From Bacteroidales bacterium (lineage in GTDB: Bacteria > Bacteroidota > Bacteroidia > Bacteroidales > Tenuifilaceae), in NCBI GenBank assembly GCA_003818205.1, contig RPRQ01000029.1:1-56337 (forward strand): 56,337 nucleotides of DNA, given 5' to 3'. Of the stretch, positions 8,127-16,756 are shown piece by piece. Each line of letters opens with the position of its first letter. Within the stretch, counting starts at the first letter, position 1. Below the pieces are notes generated by a model. It worked only from the letters and a program-made list of their open reading frames with translations, was not told the DNA's origin and searched no databases. A program made the position numbers and the translations under genes.

Positions 8127-9533
8127 ATGATTATTGATGATTTAACCATAGCTGCCATTGCAACTGCTCCAGGAACTGGAGCCATAGCCGTTTTACGCCT
8201 TAGCGGCAAGGATTCCGTTGCTATTTGTGATAAAGTATTTAAATCATCCGGAAAGAATAAAAAGTTAATTAACCAAAAGGCGAATACCATTCATCATGGT
8301 ACAATATACGATGAGCAAAGGGCTGTAGATGAGGTATTGGTTAGCCTTTTTAAGGCACCCCGCTCCTACACCGGCGAGGATATTGTAGAAATATCGTGCC
8401 ATGGCTCACAAATCGTTCAGCAACAAGTATTAGAACTTCTTGTAAGGAATGGAGCAAGGTTGGCCCAACCCGGTGAGTTCACTCTTCGAGCGTTCCTGAA
8501 CGGCAAGATTGATCTTTCTCAGGCCGAAGCCATTGCCGATTTGATATCATCATCAAGCGAAGCGGCACGTCGAGTGGCTCTCCAGCAGATGCGTGGAGGT
8601 TTCTCTAATACATTGAAGGTGCTACGCGAGCAGCTCTTAAATTTTATCGCCTTAATTGAGCTTGAACTCGATTTTAGTGAAGAGGATGTAGAGTTTGCCG
8701 ATCGTAAGCAGCTGAACCAGCTTATTCGCGATATTCTTGCTGTTATTGAGAAGATGATTAAATCGTTTCAACTCGGTAACGTAATAAAACAAGGAATTCC
8801 AGTAACCATTGCTGGAAAACCGAATGTTGGAAAATCGACCCTTCTAAACCGTTTACTGAATGAGGAACGGGCAATTGTATCGGAAATTGCTGGTACCACC
8901 CGCGATACCATTGAGGATACCATAAATCTTGGTGGGATTTCTTTCCGCTTTATTGATACAGCAGGGTTACGACATACCAAGGACACCATTGAATCCATGG
9001 GTGTTGAGCGTGCCTATACCAAAATTTCACAAGCAAAAATTATCCTCTTAATTGTTGATGCTCAAATTACAATGGATGAGGTAATCCATTCTGTTGAAGA
9101 GGTTAAGACAAAGCTTACAGATGATCAACGGTTAATAATCCTTTTGAACAAAGAGGATAAAGCCGATAAGAATAATCTCAACCAAATTTTATCTACGCTA
9201 AAGCATAACTACCCAACCATCTACGCCCTCACCATCTCAGCCAAAAGCGGGCATAATGTCGAGCAGCTAACCAATACCCTTATTAACATTGGCCTACACG
9301 GACAGCCCGAAACCGATGAGGTTATCGTTACCAATGTTCGCCACTACGAATCATTGTTAAAAACCAAGGAAAACCTCGATGAAGCCCTTGAAGGGCTAAA
9401 GAATAATCTATCGAGCGATTTGCTTGCCATTGATATCAGACAGGCCATTCATTATATCGGCGAGATTACTGGTGATATTACAACCGATGATATTCTCGGA
9501 CATATATTCTCGAAGTTCTGCATCGGAAAATAG
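8127..9533 (+). CDS. mnmE: tRNA modification GTPase MnmE (TrmE)
   Basis: With MnmG, installs carboxymethylaminomethyl on the wobble uridine of certain tRNAs. 468 residues, standard length. The N-terminal tetrahydrofolate-binding domain begins DTIAAIATxPG-like (LTIAAIATAPGTGAIAVLR); the inserted G domain shows G1 GKPNVGKST (230-238), G2 GTTRDT (256-261), G3 DTAG (277-280) and G4 NKED (341-344). The C-terminal FCIGK with the reactive cysteine closes the protein. The ATG at 8127 lies inside the right copy of the target duplication of a MITE, so the coding sequence is intact but its promoter has been pushed away by 226 bp. Confidence 0.98.
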   Translation: MIIDDLTIAAIATAPGTGAIAVLRLSGKDSVAICDKVFKSSGKNKKLINQKANTIHHGTIYDEQRAVDEVLVSLFKAPRSYTGEDIVEISCHGSQIVQQQVLELLVRNGARLAQPGEFTLRAFLNGKIDLSQAEAIADLISSSSEAARRVALQQMRGGFSNTLKVLREQLLNFIALIELELDFSEEDVEFADRKQLNQLIRDILAVIEKMIKSFQLGNVIKQGIPVTIAGKPNVGKSTLLNRLLNEERAIVSEIAGTTRDTIEDTINLGGISFRFIDTAGLRHTKDTIESMGVERAYTKISQAKIILLIVDAQITMDEVIHSVEEVKTKLTDDQRLIILLNKEDKADKNNLNQILSTLKHNYPTIYALTISAKSGHNVEQLTNTLINIGLHGQPETDEVIVTNVRHYESLLKTKENLDEALEGLKNNLSSDLLAIDIRQAIHYIGEITGDITTDDILGHIFSKFCIGK

Positions 9534-9821
9534 TACTACAATTCAACCTAAAAAATGAAATAGCGAGTTAGGTAGAGCGATTCCACTGTCTTCTGCTTTG
9601 TTTGGCAAGTTCGACCGTTTCTTACAAGCCTTAATATGCACATTTTGTTCGTCAGGAAGAGAATTCTCCATTTGATTTGTAATGCTGATAACACTTCTAC
9701 TTCTGGCAAATACTTCCTAATATCAAGCATCTTCTGAGCTTTCATCCTATAGCTTATTGCTCATCTATAAAAGAGGCGATCCCTGGGGGTCGCCTCTTTC
9801 GAAATATTGATTTTCTATATT
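9534..9821. other. Intergenic region between convergent mnmE and DUF3494 genes
   Basis: About 290 bp. Apart from the terminator at 9770-9799 I see only a minus-strand frame of 65 codons (9548-9745) without recognisable homology, composition support or ribosome site; it is not called as a gene. Confidence 0.4.
9770..9799. terminator. Bidirectional terminator between mnmE and the DUF3494 gene
   Basis: AAAGAGGCGA (9770-9779) and TCGCCTCTTT (9790-9799) form a perfect 10-bp stem with a G-rich loop. A/T ends on both sides allow it to act for both convergent transcripts. Confidence 0.8.
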
Positions 9822-10610
9822 TTATAATGGCCTTGTAACGCTATTCTGTTGAAGAGTTACTGCGGTTTGCGCCAGCGTTCTTCCTGTTATGCTTGCTCCT
9901 GTCTGCAAATTAATACCTGTTTTTCCTAAAATAATCCCTTCAAAATGACTATTCGTTCCCAGTGTAACAGCACCTGTTGTCTGCCAGAAAATATTCTTTG
10001 CTTTCGCACCACCAGTCAAGGTAACGTTGACCCCAGAGCTCATAGTAAGCGTCCCTGCAACCTGGAATATCCAAATATCGTTTTTACCACCCGATATAGT
10101 AATATTCGTTGGGATAATAACAGCTGTTGTCCATTTATACAGGCCCGGTTTAAGCGTTTTACCTCCAATGTTTCCAGCACCCAAATTCAAAAACTTCGGA
10201 TTAAGACGTCCCGCTGCATCATTATACGCTGTTTGCATATCAAGTACGGCCGTGGTTAACATGCTTGCATTGGTTACCCTGCATGGAAGAGGACCAGCAG
10301 CATCAACGCTGTAAATGGTACCTGTCACCTCTGTACAGGTTACTAGAATAGCCGATCCGCTAATTGGGCTAGCTCCAACATTCCCGGTAATAGCAGACGG
10401 ATAGACATCAGTAATCCCTGTTTTTGATAAAATCACAAAGTTCCCCGATGTTCTAAGATTTACTGTTGCCAAAACCGCTGCCGTCGGAGCCTTCGATGAC
10501 TCATTTGCAGAAGCCTTATCTGAATACACACCGGGATCCAGATCCTTACTACAGCCGGAAATTAATCCAATCAATAGCACTAAAGCGATTGAAAATGATT
10601 TTTTCTTCAT
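9822..10610 (-). CDS. Ice-binding-like (DUF3494) lipoprotein
   Basis: A 262-residue secreted protein with a signal peptide ending in a lipobox (LIGLISGC, Cys at about 20), so lipid-anchored in the envelope. The rest matches the DUF3494 ice-binding beta-solenoid: NFVILSKTGITDVYPSAITGNVGASP near the start, LKPGLYKW in the middle, and the closing block IWIFQVAGTLTMSSGVNVTLTGGAKAKN... HFEGIILGKTGINLQTGASITGRTLAQTAVTL, which form the flat helix-stacked faces. Family members bind ice or act as adhesins in cold-living microbes, but many non-cold Bacteroidota also carry the fold. Whether this copy binds ice cannot be judged. Adjacent genes give no functional link. Confidence 0.88.
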   Translation of the reverse strand: MKKKSFSIALVLLIGLISGCSKDLDPGVYSDKASANESSKAPTAAVLATVNLRTSGNFVILSKTGITDVYPSAITGNVGASPISGSAILVTCTEVTGTIYSVDAAGPLPCRVTNASMLTTAVLDMQTAYNDAAGRLNPKFLNLGAGNIGGKTLKPGLYKWTTAVIIPTNITISGGKNDIWIFQVAGTLTMSSGVNVTLTGGAKAKNIFWQTTGAVTLGTNSHFEGIILGKTGINLQTGASITGRTLAQTAVTLQQNSVTRPL

Positions 10611-10758
10611 AAACTTATTATTTTAGTTTTGTGTACTATTACAATGCAAAGGTGAGTAGATATGTATAGGGAAGTGTTACAAAATTATTTGCATATATTA
10701 CATAATTCACATCTCTATAATACCCTTGGAATGAGAGTTAAGGTTAAAACCCGAAACA

Positions 10759-11007
10759 ATGAAGGATAAGTTCTACAACTTACTACCCAATGAATTTACT
10801 CGTAAGGAAGCCATCGAGATTGCTGCTAAACTCAACATTAAGCCTCGCACAGCCGATAAATATTTATATGAATTAATCCATCATTACTTTCAAAAGACCC
10901 TGTGTATGGCAAGTACAAAAAGCAATCCCTGTAAAGTGTGTGATCTATTCAAGATGAGCAGCAAATTTAGCTCTGCATGGTTTGCATACTTCGCTAACTT
11001 TGCATAA
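10759..11007 (+). CDS. C-terminal remnant of a DUF3987/VirE-type mobile-element protein
   Basis: An 82-residue frame. Residues 8-40 (LPNEFTRKEAIEIAAKLNIKPRTADKYLYEL) look like the winged-helix tail that closes DUF3987/primase-associated proteins of Bacteroidales integrative elements, and the Cys/Phe/Ala-rich end (CKVCDLF ... WFAYFANFA) resembles the low-complexity ends of those proteins. There is an in-frame stop just upstream (10732) and no trace of the much larger N-terminal part, so this is probably a fossil fragment marking the left side of an accessory island, not a functional gene. It could alternatively be a small DNA-binding protein. The assignment rests on pattern memory, not on alignment. 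Confidence 0.45.
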   Translation: MKDKFYNLLPNEFTRKEAIEIAAKLNIKPRTADKYLYELIHHYFQKTLCMASTKSNPCKVCDLFKMSSKFSSAWFAYFANFA

Positions 11008-11076
11008 GTCCATAAAACGACTTTCGGTTAATAAACAGGTCTATAACTGTTAATACATATTTATCATCTACGTTCA

Positions 11077-11103
11077 TTTGCTTGTCTTTATTTATTAAGT
11101 TTG
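11077..11103 (+). promoter_or_regulatory. Putative promoter of the type IIG-like gene
   Basis: TAAGTTTG (11096-11103) matches the TAnnTTTG box and lies 29 nt before the ATG at 11133. A TTTG at 11077-11080 is upstream but with a 15-nt spacer, shorter than the usual 19-21. Confidence 0.4.
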
Positions 11104-11132
11104 CTCTTCATGCAACTACTTACTAAGTCAGA

Positions 11133-14100
11133 ATGAGCAAAATAAAATTCGAGCAAATAAATCAATACTATAAGAAGGTTAAATCTGCTAACAAAGAACT
11201 ACCTAAAAAAGAGGCTTTTAAAGATTTATTAAACCGCTTGTACGCAAACGATAAGGACATTGAACAGCTTATTGATAAAATAACCCTTGGTTCTGAAACC
11301 TCTGTTTTAAATATACCCCGAAAGGATAAATTGCATCGTGGAAGTGCCGATACGCTGTACAATAAAATTATCATCGAGTTCGAGAACAGCCTAAAAGTTT
11401 CTGGTGTCCATGCAAAAGAGCAACTTGCAGGGTATTTGCTGGGTCAGTTTAAATCGGGCGAAGGGTACAACTTCACTCTAATAGCTTCCGATTTAATTGA
11501 ATGGAAAATCTATGCCCCCGATATATCATGCCTCGATAAGCTGGATACATTAAACGAACATGAGCTCATTCTGAATGAAATAGAGAAATCATCATTTACC
11601 CTCAAAGAGCATAACGCAGAAGATTTTTACTACTGGATTGACCGTTTCCTTTTTAAGGAAGAATCACAGAAAGCAACATTAAAGCGCATTGAAGAAGCTT
11701 TTGGCTATCAAAGCCCTGTTTTTATTGAAAGTTTCAGAGAATTAAATACTTGGTTTAACGATGCCAAAAAATTTGGCGAGGTTCAGGTTTCATACGAGCA
11801 GTGGCGTAAATTCCTAAGTATTGCTTATGGTAGCTTTGATGCCAGCGAGAATAACTTTTTAATTCATACCTACCTTAGCGTATTCTCCAAAATGCTTGCT
11901 TACGCTGTTATTTCAAACGATGACTATATTGATGATGAAGAGCTGCATAAAATACTCGATGGCAGTATATTCCACAATTACAACATTAACAATTTTGTGG
12001 ATAATGACTTTTTCCATTGGGTAAAATCCAGCCATACTTTTAAAAACCTTAGAAAAGCCTTTCGGTTAATTGCTCAGGAAATCTCAACTTTTGACTTTAC
12101 CGATGTAGATGAGGATATACTGAAAGGGGTTTATCAGGAGCTGATTGATTTGGACACCCGTCATTCGTTGGGTGAGTATTACACCCCCGACTGGCTTTGC
12201 CAGCGTATTGTGAACGAGTTTGAATTTAAATCAACCGACAAAATTCTTGACCCATCATGTGGTAGTGGTTCATTCCTTAGAGCAATTATTCACAAAATAC
12301 GTGAGAACAACCCTAAAATAGAAGCGGCTGAAATTAACAGCATGGTTTACGGTATCGATATTCACCCCCTATCGGTTCAAATTGCAAAAACCACATTATT
12401 GCTGGCTTTAGGTAAGGATATCATTAAATCCAAAAAACCTGTTCACCTGAATATTATTTTAGCCAATACTCTGCTAGCACCCGAAGGCGTAAAAAACCTT
12501 TGGGGTAGCCAGTTTACCATGCCAATCGATAAAGAGAAGTATATCTTAAATACCCAAGTTTTTGAAGATGCGAAGCTGTTTGACGATGCTCTCGATATCT
12601 GTGAGGATCTTGCCGACCAAACCATGAATAAAAAGAGTACTAGCAAGGACGATTTCACCAATATTTTCGTAAATCAAAATAATAAAAAAGGGTTAAGCCC
12701 TCAGCTAATCGATAGTTTTTACGAAATATACAAGGGGTTCAGAACGGTTAAAGAGAAAGGGCGCGATAGTATCTGGAAATTTATTGTTCAAAACCTGTAT
12801 AAACCCTATTTTCTCTCAAACCAGTTCAGCTACATTATAGGTAATCCGCCTTGGTTCACCTATAGCTCTATTAAAAATGAGGAGTATCAGGATGTGCTCG
12901 ACAAGCTAGCCGCAAAATATGAGGTTAAACCTGTTAAAGTTGCTGATTATCCTAATCTGGAAATTGCTGCTATATTCTTAGCCTATTGCAATAACTACTT
13001 TCTGAAAGAGGGCGGTAAACTTGCCTTTGTTCTACCCCGAAGCTTCTTTAGCGGCAGCCAGCACGACAATACCCGCAGCGGAAAGGTAAAAGGGTTTAAG
13101 CTTACCAATATTTGGGACTTAGACGGAGTCTCACCCCTGTTCCGCATACCTAGCTGTGTGCTTTTTTCCGAAAAGGCTCACCTAAAACGTCAGTTACCCG
13201 CTTCTGGCTTGCAGGGTGTTTCGTTTACAGGAAATCTACCAGCACACAACTGCAATTATTTGGCTGCACAACCAAAGTTAACAGAAATTCAGCTCACTTG
13301 GTTTTATGCCAAACAAGGCAGAGCAACTGCTTTTAGCACAAACAAGCAAAAAAAACAGACTGTTGGTAATCCATATAAAGAATTATTTAAAAGAGGGGCT
13401 GAAATTACCCCAAGAAATTTCTATTTTGTTGAGTTAACTCAAGAAAAACCCATTGACTGGGAAGATAGAATTATTAATATTAAAACCTCAGATGCAATAA
13501 AACCTGATGCAAAAAAACCTTGGAAAGGTCTCGACTTAGATGGGCGGGTAGAAAGTCGTTTTATCTTCCGTACTGCATTGTCTAAAAGTATTTTACCATT
13601 TGCTTTATTTAAACCTGACTTAGTAGTATTACCTGTTGCTATATCGATAAATCAACAAGGTTTAAAAACAGCTATGCTACTTTCAATTGACAAATTATTA
13701 AATAGTGGGTTTTTAAATTCATCTCGTTGGTTTAGAAATGTTGAAAATATTTGGTTTGGTCATAGAACAGAAAAGAACGAAAAAATAAGCGCCATCGATT
13801 ACCTAAACTGGCACAACAAGCTAATTGTCCAGAATCTGAATGCCAATTATTTAATAATCTATAATGCTTCTGCTAAGGATGCCAACGCAACTGTTATAAA
13901 TAGGAGTGATTACGATTTGGAATTTTTTGTAGATACTACATCATATGCATTTTATACTAACAATGAAAAAGAAGCATATTATTTAGCAGCTATATTAAAT
14001 TCAACAGCACCTAATGAACTAATGAAAGATTTTCAAGCCAAAGGTCTTTTCGGGGCTAGGCATGTGCACAAAAAAATCTTAGACGTTTACTTTCCAAAGT

Positions 14101-14300
14101 TCGATGAAAACGATAGCAATCATTTGCAATTAGCCCAGCTAAGCCAAACCGCACACGAAAAGGCTTCTAAGTATTTACAGGACAACCCACCGCAGCAGGA
14201 ACTATCGGCTATACATCTAGGTCGTTTGCGTAGCGTAATTAAAAAACATTTGGTTAAGGAGATGGAAGAGATTGATAAGATTGTAAAAAAGATTATTTGA
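11133..14300 (+). CDS. Type IIG/IIL-like restriction-modification protein (N6-adenine methyltransferase)
   Basis: A 1055-residue single-chain protein. The methyltransferase core is clear: motif X-like GEYYTPDWL (347-355), the SAM-binding motif I LDPSCGSGSFL (372-382), YGIDIHPLSV (406-415) and catalytic motif IV NPPW (571-574), typical of N6-adenine methylases. The N-terminus has RGSADTLYNKIIIEFENSL (69-87) followed by KEQLAGYLLGQF, which fits the nuclease-like head of type IIG enzymes, but with E-x-E where a PD-(D/E)XK nuclease has E-x-K, so cleavage activity is uncertain. The C-terminal 400 residues should contain the target-recognition region. No separate endonuclease or specificity subunit is adjacent. 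Neighbours (DUF3987 remnant, transposase, nuclease-fold gene, RhuM fossil) suggest an acquired defence island. Confidence 0.8.
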   Translation: MSKIKFEQINQYYKKVKSANKELPKKEAFKDLLNRLYANDKDIEQLIDKITLGSETSVLNIPRKDKLHRGSADTLYNKIIIEFENSLKVSGVHAKEQLAGYLLGQFKSGEGYNFTLIASDLIEWKIYAPDISCLDKLDTLNEHELILNEIEKSSFTLKEHNAEDFYYWIDRFLFKEESQKATLKRIEEAFGYQSPVFIESFRELNTWFNDAKKFGEVQVSYEQWRKFLSIAYGSFDASENNFLIHTYLSVFSKMLAYAVISNDDYIDDEELHKILDGSIFHNYNINNFVDNDFFHWVKSSHTFKNLRKAFRLIAQEISTFDFTDVDEDILKGVYQELIDLDTRHSLGEYYTPDWLCQRIVNEFEFKSTDKILDPSCGSGSFLRAIIHKIRENNPKIEAAEINSMVYGIDIHPLSVQIAKTTLLLALGKDIIKSKKPVHLNIILANTLLAPEGVKNLWGSQFTMPIDKEKYILNTQVFEDAKLFDDALDICEDLADQTMNKKSTSKDDFTNIFVNQNNKKGLSPQLIDSFYEIYKGFRTVKEKGRDSIWKFIVQNLYKPYFLSNQFSYIIGNPPWFTYSSIKNEEYQDVLDKLAAKYEVKPVKVADYPNLEIAAIFLAYCNNYFLKEGGKLAFVLPRSFFSGSQHDNTRSGKVKGFKLTNIWDLDGVSPLFRIPSCVLFSEKAHLKRQLPASGLQGVSFTGNLPAHNCNYLAAQPKLTEIQLTWFYAKQGRATAFSTNKQKKQTVGNPYKELFKRGAEITPRNFYFVELTQEKPIDWEDRIINIKTSDAIKPDAKKPWKGLDLDGRVESRFIFRTALSKSILPFALFKPDLVVLPVAISINQQGLKTAMLLSIDKLLNSGFLNSSRWFRNVENIWFGHRTEKNEKISAIDYLNWHNKLIVQNLNANYLIIYNASAKDANATVINRSDYDLEFFVDTTSYAFYTNNEKEAYYLAAILNSTAPNELMKDFQAKGLFGARHVHKKILDVYFPKFDENDSNHLQLAQLSQTAHEKASKYLQDNPPQQELSAIHLGRLRSVIKKHLVKEMEEIDKIVKKII

Positions 14301-14717
14301 TTTATATGACCTCGGAGAGGTCGGATGTTTATAGAAAAACCAAGATTAGGAATAGGTACGACCCCAGCCGGGGTCGTACAGATGGGTGCGATTATCGTTC
14401 TATAAACATGTAACCGACCAAAGGGAGCTCAGCGGAGCTAATCCCTCTGGGATTTGTAAAAATAAGGTATCAAAAATTATTGGATTTTTGTTACCTTAAA
14501 AGTGGTCAAGCGTTTTTTGAAACGCATGGTACATTAAAGGTTCGACCTCGGAGAGGTCGAATGTTTATAGAAAATAAGGAGAGAAAAGAATACGACCCCA
14601 GCTGGGGTCGTACAGATGGGTGCGATTATCGTTCTATAAACATGTAACCGACCAAAGGGAGCTCAGCGGAGCTAATCCCTCCGGGATTTGTAAAAAACTA
14701 ACTTTAAACGATATACT
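14301..14717. repeat. Two tandem REP units upstream of the transposase
   Basis: Unit A (14308-14459) and unit B (14542-14698) are near copies. Each contains GACCTCGGAGAGGTC, a TACGACCCC...GGGGTCGTA hairpin, GTTTATAGAA / TTCTATAAAC inverted repeats, then the core CCGACCAAAGGGAGCTCAGC and CTAATCCCTC(T/C)GGGATTTG. The 80 bp between the units are A/T-rich with one CAAAAATTATTGGATTTTTG hairpin. No gene is seen here. Confidence 0.85.
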
Positions 14718-15179
14718 ATGGCTAATACCTTTTCCCAAATCTATATCCAAACCGTTTTTGCCGTACAAAACCGCAATGCCCTTATTCAACCTACGTGGGA
14801 AGAAAGCCTTTACAAATACATCACTGGTATTGTGCAAAACAAAGGGCAAAAGATGTTGGCCATAAACGGCACATCAAACCACATCCACTTCTTTATTGGC
14901 ATGAAACCTACCTGCTGTTTATCCGATTTGGTAAGAGAAATAAAAAAATCATCCAACATCTTCATCAAAGAAAATAAATTTACACCTTTCAACTTTCAAT
15001 GGCAAGAAGGCTTTGGCGCTTTTTCGTATAGCCACTACCAATTAACCGATGTTATACAATACATCTCGAACCAGAAACAACACCATATAAAACGTACCTT
15101 TAAGGAGGAATACTTATCATTTCTAAAGGCCTTTGAAATAGAATTCAAAAACGAATATTTATTTGAATGGATTGATTAA
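14718..15179 (+). CDS. REP-associated HUH transposase (IS200/IS605-type TnpA, RAYT-like)
   Basis: A 153-residue single-strand transposase of the Y1 HUH class. The HUH metal motif is HIH at 55-57 (NHIHFFIGMKP), the likely nucleophilic tyrosine is Y115 in DVIQYISNQKQHH, and the WQEGFGAFSYSH block is characteristic of the IS200/IS605-like family common in Bacteroidota. No tnpB accessory gene is present. It is bracketed by palindromic units: two direct units upstream and one inverted unit downstream (15220-15371), the classical organisation of REP-associated tyrosine transposases. The gene is complete and probably still active or recently active, since the flanking units are well conserved. Confidence 0.92.
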   Translation: MANTFSQIYIQTVFAVQNRNALIQPTWEESLYKYITGIVQNKGQKMLAINGTSNHIHFFIGMKPTCCLSDLVREIKKSSNIFIKENKFTPFNFQWQEGFGAFSYSHYQLTDVIQYISNQKQHHIKRTFKEEYLSFLKAFEIEFKNEYLFEWID

Positions 15180-15219
15180 ACATTATATTTGGATTATGTA
15201 TTTATAAATGTTGAATTTT

Positions 15220-15371
15220 TAAACCCAGAGGGTTTAGCTCCGCTGAACTCCCGTTGGTCGGTTGTATGTTTATAGAAATATTTGGAACGAAATCCTTCGA
15301 CCCCTTTGGGGTCGAATATCTATGCATCGTTCTGTTCTTCTATAAACATTTGATGCCTCTGGCATCTGAAA
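15220..15371 (-). repeat. Inverted REP unit downstream of the transposase
   Basis: An inverted, diverged copy of the units at 14308-14698: TTTAGCTCCGCTGAACTCCC (15233-15252) followed by GTTGGTCGG corresponds to the complement of the core, followed by GTTTATAGAA, TCGACCCC...GGGGTCGA and TTCTATAAAC. It ends in a GATGCCTCTGGCATC hairpin just before the next gene. Confidence 0.8.
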
Positions 15372-15409
15372 AATGCCTAATTCAATATCACATTAAACCT
15401 TTTACTATC

Positions 15410-16318
15410 ATGACACTCTACTCAAATCACGTTGTAAAACTTAAAGAGGTAAAAGAAAAACCTTTTAAACTCGAAAAGGATATTCAAAAGCTGTTTGAAG
15501 AAAACCTGAATACCATAATGGGTTTAGAGCTGGTTAAGTCCGAATTTACCATTAAAAACAAGCGGATTGATACCTTAGCCTTCGATAAACAAGCCTGCGC
15601 ATTTATTATTATTGAGTATAAGCGCGATAAGAATATTAGCGTTGTTGACCAAGGTTTTACTTACCTAAGCCTAATGCTCGAAAACAAAGCCGATTTTATT
15701 ATTGAGTACAACGAAAGCCTGAAACAGAACCTAAAGCGTGAGAATGTGGACTGGAGCCAAACACGGGTAGCATTCGTTTCAACCAATTTCACCGAAAACC
15801 AGATACAAGCTACAAATTTCAAGGATATTGCTATTGAGCTATGGGAGGTAAAACAGTTTGAAAACAATACAGTAAATATAAGCCCTATCAAAAAATCAAA
15901 TGCTGCCGAAAGCATTAAACCACTAACACAAAATAAAGAGAACCTAAAAAAAATAACTGAACAAATAAAGGTTTATACAGAGCAAGATCATTTACAGTAT
16001 GGTTTAGATAACTCTCGGGAACTTTACGAAAAATTTAAATCAGCCATTCTTAATTTAAGCAATGATATTGAAGTACAGCCAAAAAAAGAATACATCGCTT
16101 TTAAAAAAGGCAAAAATATTGTAGATATTACTATTTACAAAAAATCACTAAAACTCTGGATTAATCTAAAAAAAGGTGAATTGGACGATCCCAAACGGAT
16201 TACCGAGGATGTTTCAGAAAAAGGTCATTTGGGAAATGGTTCTTATCAAATACATGTTGAAAACGATGTAAATCTAGAATACATAATGAGTTTAATTAAA
16301 CAGGCTATTGAAAAATAA
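15410..16318 (+). CDS. PD-(D/E)XK nuclease-fold protein with DUF5655-like C-terminus
   Basis: A 302-residue protein. The N-terminal half has the NucS/DUF91-type nuclease signature: IDTLAFD (53-59, acidic D54) and IIIEYKRD (67-74, E69-x-K71) followed by the conserved Q in VVDQGFTYLSLM. The C-terminal half (about 185-302) resembles DUF5655, with IAFKKGKNIVDITIYKKSLKLWINLK and RITEDVSEKGHLGNGSYQIHV. Such proteins are often found beside restriction genes and may act in phage or damaged-DNA processing, but the function is not established. The frame is open back to 15254, but that part lies in a REP unit; the ATG at 15410 is the sensible start. It is 230 bp after the transposase. Confidence 0.75.
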   Translation: MTLYSNHVVKLKEVKEKPFKLEKDIQKLFEENLNTIMGLELVKSEFTIKNKRIDTLAFDKQACAFIIIEYKRDKNISVVDQGFTYLSLMLENKADFIIEYNESLKQNLKRENVDWSQTRVAFVSTNFTENQIQATNFKDIAIELWEVKQFENNTVNISPIKKSNAAESIKPLTQNKENLKKITEQIKVYTEQDHLQYGLDNSRELYEKFKSAILNLSNDIEVQPKKEYIAFKKGKNIVDITIYKKSLKLWINLKKGELDDPKRITEDVSEKGHLGNGSYQIHVENDVNLEYIMSLIKQAIEK

Positions 16319-16331
16319 AGGTTTAAGCTAA

Positions 16332-16742
16332 ATGAACAACGGCGAAATAATCATATACCAGAACAACGAGGGCAACATTAAAATAGATGTTCGCCTCGAA
16401 CAAGAAACCGTTTGGCTAACGCCTTACCAAATGGCTTCGTTATTTGGCAAGGCTCGTACTACCTACCGAACACATACAAAACGTTTTTAAAGAATGCGAA
16501 TTAAACGAAGAAGTGGTATGTCGGAATTTCCGACTAACCACTCAACATGGTGCGATTGAGGGCAAAACTCAATAGGTCTCGGTAAAACATTACAACCTCG
16601 ATGTCATTATCTCGGTCGGTTATCGTGTAAAATCACAGCAAGGTACACAACCGAGCGAAGCGAGCTCAGCGAAGCTAATTTCGTATTTAGGCAACCCAAC
16701 GGCTTAGGGAATACATTGTAAAGGGATTTACGCTAAACAACG
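16332..16742 (+). pseudogene. RhuM-family pseudogene interrupted by a REP insertion
   Basis: Translation gives the start of a RhuM (virulence/Fic-associated) protein: NNGEIIIYQNNEGN, IDVRLEQETVWLTPYQMASLFGK. A frameshift near 16465 moves the continuation (TEHIQNVFKECELNEEVV) to another frame; a TAG stop occurs at GKTQ*VSVKHYNLDVIISVGYRVKSQQGTQ. A 28-nt REP core (16651-16678) then separates GTQ from FRI*ATQRLREYIVKGFTLN, where a TGG has become TAG. After 16742 homology ends abruptly; the usual C-terminal half is gone. At least four inactivating changes show that the gene is long dead. Confidence 0.88.
16651..16678 (+). repeat. Minimal REP core inserted in the RhuM pseudogene
   Basis: A 28-nt sequence beginning CCGAGCGAAGCGAGCTCAGC and ending GAAGCTAA lies precisely between codons for GTQ and FRI of the RhuM reading frame. 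Related cores lie at 14414, 14648, 15233 (inverted) and 34669; the plus-strand copies are preceded by AA. Confidence 0.8.
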
Positions 16743-16756
16743 TTTTTTTTATCTTT

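Noticed and set aside
9548-9745. 65-codon minus-strand frame after mnmE
   Set aside because: No recognisable family, no ribosome site, and it lies beyond the terminator of the neighbouring minus-strand gene.
15254-15409. Upstream part of the nuclease-fold frame
   Set aside because: Translates a REP unit; the ATG at 15410 begins the conserved part.
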